64,000 nt of DNA, from contig CALXJF010000001.1 of the NCBI GenBank assembly GCA_944388575.1, positions 49,323-113,322 of the forward strand, in the 5' to 3' direction. Origin of the DNA: an uncultured Clostridia bacterium. Its GTDB lineage: Bacteria > Bacillota > Clostridia > TANB77 > CAG-465. Positions 36,012 through 43,775 of the stretch are shown one piece after another (position 1 is the first letter of the stretch; every line of letters starts with the position of its first letter). The notes beneath the pieces were generated by a model, which had not been told where the DNA came from, did not search any database, and saw only the letters and a program-made list of their open reading frames with translations. A program made the position numbers and the translations under genes.

Positions 36012-36812
36012 ATGAATTATACAAGGATTAATTTAAAAAAAGGATTTATTGAAAAATATGATTTTGGTAATATAAAACTACATGCATATCAAACAAATGA
36101 CTTAATGAAAGATGAAAGCTATATATTAGAAAATGATAAAAATATATTATTATTAGAATTTCCAGCATTTTACGATAATTTAGAAGAATTTCAAGAATAT
36201 GTATATAGTATAAATAAAAATATAATAGGAAAAATTTTCTCGGACCACCCAAATGGAGGAACTATTTTTACAGATATAAAAGGGTATGCATCTGAAGGAA
36301 CTATAAAATCAATGGAAAATGGAACTATAAAAGGATTGGTTACAAATTTTGAAAAGGCCTTTGAAGGAACATTTGCTAAAGAATTTCATAAAATAACTGA
36401 CGTTTTAAAAGATGATACTATAAATATAGGAGAATTTATTCTAAATATCACATATCATGAAGAAAATATTGAAATAGAATTCCCTCAAATTAATTGTATT
36501 TATACGCATATGCTTGGACACAATTGCCATTCAATTGTAGCTGGTAAATCACATGCTATAAATATGGTTAAACAATTAGAAAACTATAAAGAAAAAGGAT
36601 ATAATCTAATACTTTCTAGTCACCATACACCTGAAACTTTAACCGATGTAGATACTAAAATCCATTATCTAGAAGATCTACAAAATATAGCACAAAATAC
36701 AAATAATCAAAAAGATTTTAAAGAACAAATGACTAATAAATTTAAAAATTATGATGGATTAAATTACTTAGATATGACTGCAAATTTTTTCTTCCCTGAA
36801 AAAAATAAATAA
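36012..36812 (+). CDS. MBL-fold-like protein, probable HxlR target
   Basis: A 266-residue protein. DESYILENDKNILLLEFPAFYDNLEEFQEYV and FSDHPNGGTIF follow the metallo-beta-lactamase fold order, but the HxHxDH metal motif is missing or strongly changed (SDHPNGG), while THMLGHNCHS may supply part of a metal site. Family and substrate are uncertain. AAGGAG eight bases before the ATG sets the start. Divergence from the HxlR gene suggests induction by a reactive compound. The gene ends before a bidirectional terminator. Confidence 0.55.
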   Translation: MNYTRINLKKGFIEKYDFGNIKLHAYQTNDLMKDESYILENDKNILLLEFPAFYDNLEEFQEYVYSINKNIIGKIFSDHPNGGTIFTDIKGYASEGTIKSMENGTIKGLVTNFEKAFEGTFAKEFHKITDVLKDDTINIGEFILNITYHEENIEIEFPQINCIYTHMLGHNCHSIVAGKSHAINMVKQLENYKEKGYNLILSSHHTPETLTDVDTKIHYLEDLQNIAQNTNNQKDFKEQMTNKFKNYDGLNYLDMTANFFFPEKNK

Positions 36813-36830
36813 AATACATTGTTTCTATAC

Positions 36831-36874
36831 AAAAAAGTAATAAGCTTTTTATTTTATAACCTCATTACTTTTTT
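36831..36874. terminator. Bidirectional terminator between converging genes
   Basis: AAAAAAGTAAT/ATTACTTTTTT arms around a 22-base loop, with A and T tracts for both strands. Confidence 0.8.
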
Positions 36875-36888
36875 ATATAACGTTTAAT

Positions 36889-37692
36889 TTATATTATTGA
36901 ATTACTTTCTATAGCCTCTATAATTTCTTTTCCTGTCATTTGACAAGGAATATTAATTCTCTTAATATAATTTTTATTAAGGTTTTTAAAATTATTTATT
37001 ACTATATCATATAATTGCATATCAATACCATTATTTTTAAGTGTCCTTACAGTTCCTTTAGTATATGCACCATACGGATAAGCAAATACTTTAAAATCTT
37101 TTTTACCCAAATTATCATCTATAGCCTTATATGACTCTAACACATCATCCCTAATGGTCCTAATAGATACTTTATCATAAAAAATATGTCTCTTACTATG
37201 ACTAAATATTTCTACAAGACCACTACTTTGCATTTCTAAACAATTATCCCAACTTAAATATCTTATATTATCTATTTCTTTTCCAATATTATCAGTAACT
37301 ATAAATATTGAAGCTTTAATTTGATATTTTTTTAAAATAGGATATATATATTCATAATTACTATAATACCCATCGTCAAATGTTATTATAATAGGCTTTT
37401 GTGGAAGTTTTAAATTTCCATTATTTGCTTCATCAAGGTCCTTCATTGATATAGGAGTATATCCACTTTGAAGAAGTACTTCTATATTTTCTTCAAAACT
37501 CTGAGGAGTATTTATATAACAAAAATTATCTGGATAACTTTCAGGTACTTCAGTTACAAAATTATGATAAAGTAAAATCGGTATTTTTATATCTGCTCTA
37601 TTATTTATCTTATTATAATAGTAATAATTAACACATAATACAATTCCTATTATAACTATAATTACAAAACATATCAGTATACATTTCTTCAT
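36889..37692 (-). CDS. Membrane-anchored polysaccharide deacetylase
   Basis: About 267 residues. One N-terminal helix (about 3-24) exports the catalytic domain. The NodB-type motifs are present: IPILLYHNFV, KPIIITFDDGYYSNYEYIYPILKKY, IEIFSHSKRH and KVFAYPYGAYTKG. It probably removes acetyl groups from an N-acetylglucosamine polymer or peptidoglycan. The ATG at 37692 follows GGGGGTGAA. It is divergent from the glycosyltransferase 110 bases away, suggesting a PgaB/PgaC-like pair making a surface polysaccharide. Confidence 0.85.
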   Translation of the reverse strand: MKKCILICFVIIVIIGIVLCVNYYYYNKINNRADIKIPILLYHNFVTEVPESYPDNFCYINTPQSFEENIEVLLQSGYTPISMKDLDEANNGNLKLPQKPIIITFDDGYYSNYEYIYPILKKYQIKASIFIVTDNIGKEIDNIRYLSWDNCLEMQSSGLVEIFSHSKRHIFYDKVSIRTIRDDVLESYKAIDDNLGKKDFKVFAYPYGAYTKGTVRTLKNNGIDMQLYDIVINNFKNLNKNYIKRINIPCQMTGKEIIEAIESNSII

Positions 37693-37805
37693 GCTCAAAT
37701 TTATTTCACCCCCATATATTATATTCTTATATCTAACCATCTGGATACTTTTTATTCATCACCTTTTAACATTATTTTTCATACGATATACAAGGGGTGA
37801 AAAAA

Positions 37806-39083
37806 ATGTTTTTTATATCAATTTTATTAGCACTACTTTACCTTATTTTTTCTATTTTATTCAGTATTAATTGGATAAATGATATAGCTTGTCATTTTGG
37901 ATATCTTCTGGCTATATATCTTGTAACCTTTATAGCTTTAATTCCAGGATTTAACTATGTATTTATGTTTATTAGTTTACTACGTAATAAAAAAGAAAAA
38001 AAAGAGTGTACTAAACAAGAAGATGATGTCACTGTATTAATACCAGTATACAACTCAAGAGAATGTATAATAGATACAGTTAATTCTATAAAAAATCAAA
38101 ACTATTGTGGAAATATTTATATAAATATAATAGATGATGGATCATCAGACGGATCATTAGAACTTTTGCAAGCACTAGTCCAAGAAGATGATACAATTAC
38201 TCTTATAGAATCATCACATATTAGTAAAGCTTCTGCTTTAAATAAAGGTTTGGAATGTGTAAAAACAGATTACACCATTACAGTAGATAGCGATACAATT
38301 CTTCATCCATTAGCAATAAGAAATATAATGCAAACATTAGTAAATTCTAATAAAGAAATAGCAGCAACTGCAGGCTGCATTTTAGTAAAGAATTCTAAAA
38401 AAAGTTTTATAACTAAACTACAAGAATGGGATTATACTTTAGGAATCTTTGGTGTGAAATTGGTACAATCAAATTATAACTCAACATTAGTAGCACAAGG
38501 AGCCTTTAGTGCTTATAAAACAGAAGCTCTAAAAGAAATAGGTGGATGGCAAAACTGCGTAGGAGAAGATATTGTTTTAACTTGGCAATTATTAAGTAAA
38601 GGTTATAAAACAAATTTTGCTAAAAATGCTATTGCTTGTACAGAAGTTCCAGAAAAAATGAATAAATTACTAAAACAAAGAAAAAGATGGGCTAGAGGTA
38701 TGATAGAGGCTTTCAAGAAAACTAAAGTAATTACGTCAAAAAAACTCAATATAAAATCAAGAATATTAATGTTCTTAAATATATTTTTTCCTTTTATAGA
38801 TTTAGCACTAATAATATTTGTACCTCTTGGTTTAATATTATTAGCATTTGGTAATCATTTACTAATTAGCTGGATTTCATTACTTGTAATTCCTTTAAGT
38901 ATACTACTTTGCTTACTGATTGAATTTAAGAGGAAAAACATGCTTAAAAAATTAGGATGTAAACTTCAAAGAAGAAATATATTAGCATTTATTTGCTATG
39001 TGTTGATATACCCAGTTATTTTAGCACCCGCTTGTTTAATTGGTTATATTTCAGAACTATTCAAACTAAAAAATAGCTGGTAA
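37806..39083 (+). CDS. Family 2 glycosyltransferase, PgaC/IcaA-like
   Basis: About 425 residues. N-terminal helices (about 5-60) precede a GT-2 domain: VTVLIPVYNSRECIIDTVNSI, NIIDDGSSDGS, TVDSDT and the QRKRWARGM motif typical of processive synthases. Three C-terminal helices follow. This is the layout of poly-N-acetylglucosamine synthases. ATG at 37806 has AAGGGG nine bases before it and is preferred over an upstream GTG. Partner is probably the divergent deacetylase. Confidence 0.85.
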   Translation: MFFISILLALLYLIFSILFSINWINDIACHFGYLLAIYLVTFIALIPGFNYVFMFISLLRNKKEKKECTKQEDDVTVLIPVYNSRECIIDTVNSIKNQNYCGNIYINIIDDGSSDGSLELLQALVQEDDTITLIESSHISKASALNKGLECVKTDYTITVDSDTILHPLAIRNIMQTLVNSNKEIAATAGCILVKNSKKSFITKLQEWDYTLGIFGVKLVQSNYNSTLVAQGAFSAYKTEALKEIGGWQNCVGEDIVLTWQLLSKGYKTNFAKNAIACTEVPEKMNKLLKQRKRWARGMIEAFKKTKVITSKKLNIKSRILMFLNIFFPFIDLALIIFVPLGLILLAFGNHLLISWISLLVIPLSILLCLLIEFKRKNMLKKLGCKLQRRNILAFICYVLIYPVILAPACLIGYISELFKLKNSW

Positions 39084-39121
39084 AAAACTATATAATTGTT
39101 TCTAAATTTAACAATAAAACT

Positions 39122-39168
39122 CCCCTTTCAATATATAAAAAAATCAATTATACATATATTGAAAGGGG
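39122..39168 (-). terminator. Strong inverted repeat, sigK terminator
   Basis: Perfect 15-base arms (CCCCTTTCAATATAT and its complement) around a 17-base AT-rich loop. A T-rich tract follows on the minus side only, so it fits the sigK gene better than the glycosyltransferase. Confidence 0.7.
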
Positions 39169-39192
39169 GGTAAATACTAAAATAAAAATTTA

Positions 39193-39882
39193 TTAGTCCC
39201 ACTTTACATATTTTTTTAATTTGTTTTGTACTTTAGTTTCAATTCTTGAAACATAAGAACGAGAAATGCCAAGTTCATCAGCAATTTGCTGTTGAGTTTT
39301 CATTTTATTTCCATCAAGTCCATATCTTAATTTCATTATATATCTTTCTCTTTCTGGTAATTTTGTATCAATATATTGTATTACCTCTTCTGAAATTATT
39401 TTATTATATATGGTATCTATAGTATCCTTTTCTTCGGAGTCTAATGTTTCTAGTAATTCCATATCATTTCCATCTTTATCTGTACCAATAATCGTGTTCA
39501 TTGAAATTTCAGCTTTTTGTTTTTTAGTTGCTCTAATATTCATTAATATCTCATTTTCCACACATTTACTTGCATATGTACTTATCTTATAGCCTTTATC
39601 TGAACTAAAACTATTAATAGCCTTTATTAATCCAATAGTACCTATAGAAATAAGCTCTTCTAATTCTTGTTCATTTGAAGCATATCTTTTAGCAATATGT
39701 GCTACCAACCTTAAATTATGTTCGATTAATTTATTTTTCGCCTCTTTATCTCCATTAAAATACTTTCTTAAATAATATTCTTCTTCACTTTTACTTAGAG
39801 GCTCTGGAAATAAATTATTACTAGAAATATATCCAAAAAGACAAAAAATATATGATAATATATTACTTAAAAAACTAAGCAT
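39193..39882 (-). CDS. sigK: Sporulation sigma factor SigK
   Basis: A 229-residue sigma-70-type factor. The N-terminal pro-sequence is a hydrophobic stretch (MLSFLSNILSYIFCLFGYI) as in pro-SigK, which is removed on activation. Region 2 (EHNLRLVAHIAKRYASNEQELEELISIGTIGLIKAINSF) and region 4 (ERERYIMKLRYGLDGNKMKTQQQIADELGISRSYVSRIETK) are complete. SigK directs late mother-cell gene expression, so the organism makes spores or descends from one that did. The gene is uninterrupted, with no skin element. Confidence 0.9.
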   Translation of the reverse strand: MLSFLSNILSYIFCLFGYISSNNLFPEPLSKSEEEYYLRKYFNGDKEAKNKLIEHNLRLVAHIAKRYASNEQELEELISIGTIGLIKAINSFSSDKGYKISTYASKCVENEILMNIRATKKQKAEISMNTIIGTDKDGNDMELLETLDSEEKDTIDTIYNKIISEEVIQYIDTKLPERERYIMKLRYGLDGNKMKTQQQIADELGISRSYVSRIETKVQNKLKKYVKWD

Positions 39883-39983
39883 AAATATACCCCCAAACTT
39901 TAAGCTTTGTAATATATTTATGCTTAATATACTTTTTTTTTGCCTGTCACCCTTGTACTTTATTTCTTATTATTTTAAACAAA

Positions 39984-42200
39984 TTAAGTTTTGTGTTTAG
40001 TATCAATTCGTTTTAAACGTAGAACATTTAAAACAACAGTTAAACTACTAATTGTCATAGCAAAAGACGCCATCATTGGATTGATTGAAATTCCAAAAGG
40101 TTCAAAAAGTCCTATTGCTATTGGTACCATACAAACATTATAGAAAAAAGCCCAAAACAAATTTTCTTTAATATTTTTTAAAGTTCTCTTACTAATGTAT
40201 ATTAAATCATTTATTTTTTCTATATTATCATTCATAAGTACTACATCACTACTATTAATTGCTATATCAGTTCCATTTGAAACTGAAACTCCAATATCCG
40301 CTTCTACTAAACTTACACTATCATTAATTCCATCACCACACATCATAACAAGACCTTTTTCTTTTAATCTTTTTATATGTTCGGACTTTTCTTTAGGTTT
40401 AACATTGGCAATCACATTATCTATATTTATTTCATCAGCTATAAGATTAGCAGTTACTTCATTATCTCCAGTAAGCATAACTACCTCTACTTTATTATTT
40501 TTTAAACTTTTAACTACACTTTTTACATTATCTTTTAAAGTATCTTTTAGTCCGATTAAAGCTATTATTTGATTTTCTTTAGCTACAAATAATATGCTGT
40601 TCCCATCTTTAGATAAAGATAATTCATCTTCCTCGTTATCTATTTTTATTTGATTTTCTAACATTAGTTTTTTATTACCTAGCAAATATATCTCATTTTT
40701 ATATTTGGCTTTTACTCCATACCCTGGTATTTCTTTAAATTCTCTAATCTCTTCAATTTTTATTTTCTTTTTTAGTGCATAATCAACAAGTGCTTTAGCA
40801 ATTGGATGTAAAGATTTATTTTCTATACTAGCTACAATTTTTAATATTTCCTCTTCATCAATGTTACTATAATTATATATTTTTGATAAGCTTAAAGTTC
40901 CATTAGTTAAAGTTCCTGTTTTATCGAAAACCACTGTTTTTACTTTATGGGCATTTTCTAATACCTCACTTGATTTTACAAGTATACCTTTCTTACTACA
41001 TATACCAGAAGCTACCACAATTGCAAGTGGTGTTGCAAGTCCTAAACTACATGGACAAGCCACAACTAATATAGTTACAAATCTATTTATAGCAACTGCA
41101 AAATCCATAGATACTATCATCCATATAATAAAGCTAATACATGCTATGATTATAATTATTGGAACAAAATAACTACTAATATTATCTGCCATTCTCGCAA
41201 TAGGTGCTTTAGTATTTGTAGCATTTGTTACAAGTCTTACAATTTCAGAAATAGTTGATTCTTTACCAATTTTCTTAGCTTTGTATTTTATAGTACCATC
41301 AAAATTTATACTTCCAGCAATAACATTTGAACCTTTTTCTCTTTTTACCGGAATACTCTCGCCTGTTATAAAAGATTCATCAATATGGGTTACTCCATCG
41401 ATAATTTCTCCATCAACAGCTATTTTTTCTCCAGGTTTACAAATAACAATATCGTCTCTTTTTATTTCATCAATTGTTACACTTTTTTCTACACCATTAT
41501 CTAAAATAGTAGCTTTATTTGGCGTAATTGTCATCAATTCTTTTAAAGCCTCTTTAGTCTTATCTTTATTTTTACCTTCTATATACTTTCCTATTTTTAT
41601 AAAAAAGAGGATAACTGCAGCAGATTCAAAGTACAATTTATTTACATACTCTATTTTTCCAATTATAATCATTATAGTTGCATATACACTATACAAATAA
41701 CTACTAATTACCCCTAAAGTAACTAAAGTATCCATGTTAGGAGTTCTATGAATTAAGTTTTTTATTCCATTTTTTAATATATCTCCACAAGCTAACATAA
41801 CAAATAAAGTTAATACTCCTAAAACGCTAGAGAAAATTATAGGATTAATACTTTTATCTAAAAAACTAAAAATTGGTAACTTTATCATATGTGCCATAGA
41901 AATATATAACACAATGAGTGCAAGTATTGATATAACAATTAATTTATAGCTTTGAAGTTTACTTTTTTTCTCCTCTAATTTTAAATCATCTATACCTAAA
42001 CTTTCAAATCCAGCTTTTTTTATTAAAATCCCTAATTTATTTATATCTAATTTATTCTCATCATACTCTATACTTGCATTATTCATTACCAAATTAACAA
42101 CAGCGTTACTAATACCATCTTGTTTTTTTAAAAATTTCTCTAAACCAATGGAACAAGCACTACAGCTCATCCCTCCAATTTTTAATAATACCTTTTTCAT
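39984..42200 (-). CDS. copA: Copper-translocating P-type ATPase CopA
   Basis: A 738-residue P1B-type ATPase. The N-terminal metal-binding domain (about 1-70) has GMSCSACS. About eight membrane helices include the CPC motif (VVACPCSLGLATP), followed by the phosphorylation site DKTGTLTNG, the His-Pro motif in SLHPIAKAL, and the hinge MLTGDNEVTANLIADE, GDGINDSVSL. It pumps Cu(I) out of the cell at the expense of ATP. The CsoR repressor gene is 21 bases upstream in the same operon, giving copper-induced expression. Confidence 0.95.
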   Translation of the reverse strand: MKKVLLKIGGMSCSACSIGLEKFLKKQDGISNAVVNLVMNNASIEYDENKLDINKLGILIKKAGFESLGIDDLKLEEKKSKLQSYKLIVISILALIVLYISMAHMIKLPIFSFLDKSINPIIFSSVLGVLTLFVMLACGDILKNGIKNLIHRTPNMDTLVTLGVISSYLYSVYATIMIIIGKIEYVNKLYFESAAVILFFIKIGKYIEGKNKDKTKEALKELMTITPNKATILDNGVEKSVTIDEIKRDDIVICKPGEKIAVDGEIIDGVTHIDESFITGESIPVKREKGSNVIAGSINFDGTIKYKAKKIGKESTISEIVRLVTNATNTKAPIARMADNISSYFVPIIIIIACISFIIWMIVSMDFAVAINRFVTILVVACPCSLGLATPLAIVVASGICSKKGILVKSSEVLENAHKVKTVVFDKTGTLTNGTLSLSKIYNYSNIDEEEILKIVASIENKSLHPIAKALVDYALKKKIKIEEIREFKEIPGYGVKAKYKNEIYLLGNKKLMLENQIKIDNEEDELSLSKDGNSILFVAKENQIIALIGLKDTLKDNVKSVVKSLKNNKVEVVMLTGDNEVTANLIADEINIDNVIANVKPKEKSEHIKRLKEKGLVMMCGDGINDSVSLVEADIGVSVSNGTDIAINSSDVVLMNDNIEKINDLIYISKRTLKNIKENLFWAFFYNVCMVPIAIGLFEPFGISINPMMASFAMTISSLTVVLNVLRLKRIDTKHKT

Positions 42201-42221
42201 TACTTACTCCTTTATTTAAAC

Positions 42222-42524
42222 CTATTTTAATCTTTTAATTGATTGCATCATTTCTTTAACTATATCCAAATTACCATTTTTTATTTCTTTAGACACACAA
42301 GTTTTCATATGATTTTCTAAAATAATAAATTCTAAACTTTCTAATGATTTATTTATTGCTGATAACTGAATTAATATATCATCGCAATACCTATCATTTT
42401 CTACCATTTGCTTTATTCCTCTTACTTGACCTTCTATGATATTTAATCTTTTAATTATATTTTTCTTCTCTTCTTCAGATCTATGAGTAGATTTATTATA
42501 TTTATTCAAATTATGTTCTTTCAA
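42222..42524 (-). CDS. csoR: CsoR family copper-sensing repressor
   Basis: About 100 residues. The all-helical CsoR fold and copper ligands are visible: IEGQVRGIKQMVENDRYCDDILIQLSAINKSLESLEFIILENHMKTCV, with Cys in RYCDD and His/Cys in ENHMKTC. The likely start is TTG at 42524, with AAGGTGG five bases before it; the earlier GTG lies inside that site. It represses the copA operon until Cu(I) binds. An operator-like sequence sits in its promoter spacer. Confidence 0.9.
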   Translation of the reverse strand: MKEHNLNKYNKSTHRSEEEKKNIIKRLNIIEGQVRGIKQMVENDRYCDDILIQLSAINKSLESLEFIILENHMKTCVSKEIKNGNLDIVKEMMQSIKRLK

Positions 42525-42541
42525 ACTAACCACCTTAACTT

Positions 42542-42570
42542 ATTATACACCCCCTATGGGTATTTGTCAA
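42542..42570 (-). promoter_or_regulatory. csoR-copA promoter with CsoR operator in the spacer
   Basis: Minus strand TTGACA (42565-42570), exactly 17 bases, TATAAT (42542-42547): full consensus. The spacer is AATACCCATAGGGGGTG, a G-tract pseudo-palindrome like known CsoR sites (TACCC...GGGGTA), so bound repressor would cover the promoter. Confidence 0.85.
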
Positions 42571-42658
42571 TTAATATATTATTTATCTTAAGATGACAAT
42601 TATACAAAAATTAAAGTTTATAGAAATCTCTAATACTCCATTATTAAATAATTGACAC

Positions 42659-42687
42659 TTTACATTATGTAAACACTGCAATATAAT
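42659..42687 (+). promoter_or_regulatory. Promoter of a small transcript
   Basis: TTTACA (42659-42664), 17 bases, TATAAT (42682-42687). The -35 overlaps the perfect palindrome TTTACATTATGTAAA, a possible operator. Confidence 0.6.
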
Positions 42688-42741
42688 TTTAACAAATCAT
42701 TCTATAAATAAAATTAATATTTTAATTGCAGGTACTAAAAA

Positions 42742-42867
42742 ATGAGAAAAGGAAAAAATATGACGGACTTATTTCTCATATATAAAGATTACTCTGAAGA
42801 AATAAAAAGAAATGATATAAATAAATTACACATTTCTTTCTTAATACATTCAATTAAATCATTTTAA
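42742..42867 (+). CDS. Possible 35-41-residue small protein
   Basis: ATG at 42742, or at 42760 behind AAAAGGAAAAAAT, reads MTDLFLIYKDYSEEIKRNDINKLHISFLIHSIKSF and stops before a terminator. It is not recognised. The complete promoter, ORF and terminator argue for a real small unit of about 220 bases, but it could equally be a regulatory RNA. Confidence 0.4.
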   Translation: MRKGKNMTDLFLIYKDYSEEIKRNDINKLHISFLIHSIKSF

Positions 42868-42882
42868 ATGGATTTTGTACAA

Positions 42883-42916
42883 AAATGGCTGATTGAAATA
42901 TCAGTCATTTTTTAAT
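42883..42916 (+). terminator. Terminator of the small unit
   Basis: AAATGGCTGAT/ATCAGTCATTT stem with one G-U pair, then TTTTAATT. Confidence 0.75.
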
Positions 42917-42939
42917 TGAAAATTTTAAGACAGAATAAA

Positions 42940-42963
42940 AGAGGGATATATCATCCCCCCTCT
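42940..42963 (-). terminator. Exonuclease terminator
   Basis: Minus strand AGAGGG/CCCTCT stem (extended by GG) followed by TTTTATT, about 15 bases past the exonuclease stop. Confidence 0.7.
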
Positions 42964-42979
42964 ATTGCAGCTTATTTCT

Positions 42980-43498
42980 TTACATTAAATTCATGTAGCA
43001 AAGAGCTGCAGCTCTGCTATCATATAATGGATTATGCGTTCCACCCGGTTCCGGCTGTGGAACAATGATATCGTGATTGGAATTATAGGTATCGACTGAT
43101 GTACAGTCAAAACCTGCCTGCTTCAGACAGCCCGCGATATCAAGCCAAGGATAAGCTCCATCCCATACTCCTATGAAACCTTTATTGTGCATATCTAGCA
43201 CCACTCTAGCTTCTACAGGTACTCCCATATGGAAGATAACATCAGCGTCAGCCTTGTTCTCAAGAAAGAACTTAGCAAATGCTTTCAGCATCTCCTCATA
43301 GGAGCTATGAGTCTCAACCATATCTACCATTTGAGGCAGTACATTGGCTTCAACCCAAGGATCCACTATTCCCTCGATGGGACATCTGGCGTAGAAAGTT
43401 TTCACTTCCCTACCATTCTCATATACGACAGCACCGATTGCAAATGCCTGTCCCAACAGTCCGTTTGTCTCACAATCCCACGAAAAAACTTTTTTCAT
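42980..43498 (-). CDS. DEDD-type 3-prime exonuclease-like protein, GC-rich
   Basis: A 172-residue protein with the exonuclease outline: VFSWDCETNG (DxE), ADVIFHMGVPVEARVVLDM and a C-terminal HNPLYDSRAAALCYM (HxxxxD). It has no other domain. GC content is clearly higher than that of its neighbours (close to half, against about 28 percent around it), with GCA/GCT/CTG-rich codons, which suggests recent transfer. The substrate may be DNA or RNA. It stands alone between a terminator and the adhE terminator. Confidence 0.65.
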   Translation of the reverse strand: MKKVFSWDCETNGLLGQAFAIGAVVYENGREVKTFYARCPIEGIVDPWVEANVLPQMVDMVETHSSYEEMLKAFAKFFLENKADADVIFHMGVPVEARVVLDMHNKGFIGVWDGAYPWLDIAGCLKQAGFDCTSVDTYNSNHDIIVPQPEPGGTHNPLYDSRAAALCYMNLM

Positions 43499-43719
43499 TT
43501 TTATTTCCTCCTAGAAAATAATATTTTGCTTGTATACACATATTGTGCACAAGCTATTCCTAAAAGGTAAAGTAAATAAGAGAAAATCAAAATGAACTCA
43601 TTGATGTTATTACACATCAATCAAATCTTGAAACTATAATTATTATAACATTTATTTGCAAATTTGTCAAGTGTTATGTAATCTTTTTCTTCTATACTTA
43701 TTTTATAATAGTAGTTAAT

Positions 43720-43752
43720 AAATCACAGCATTATGTTATAATACTGTGATTT
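43720..43752 (-). terminator. adhE terminator
   Basis: AAATCACAG/CTGTGATTT perfect stem, 24 bases past the adhE stop, with T residues on the minus side. Confidence 0.85.
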
Positions 43753-43775
43753 ATTACTATTAAATTCATTATTAT

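Noticed and set aside
41281..41700. 139-codon open frame antisense to copA
   Set aside because: Lies wholly inside copA, with composition expected of an AT-rich antisense frame.
43229..43570. 113-codon plus-strand open frame over the exonuclease
   Set aside because: Antisense to the GC-rich exonuclease, where random open frames are longer; no SD or motif.
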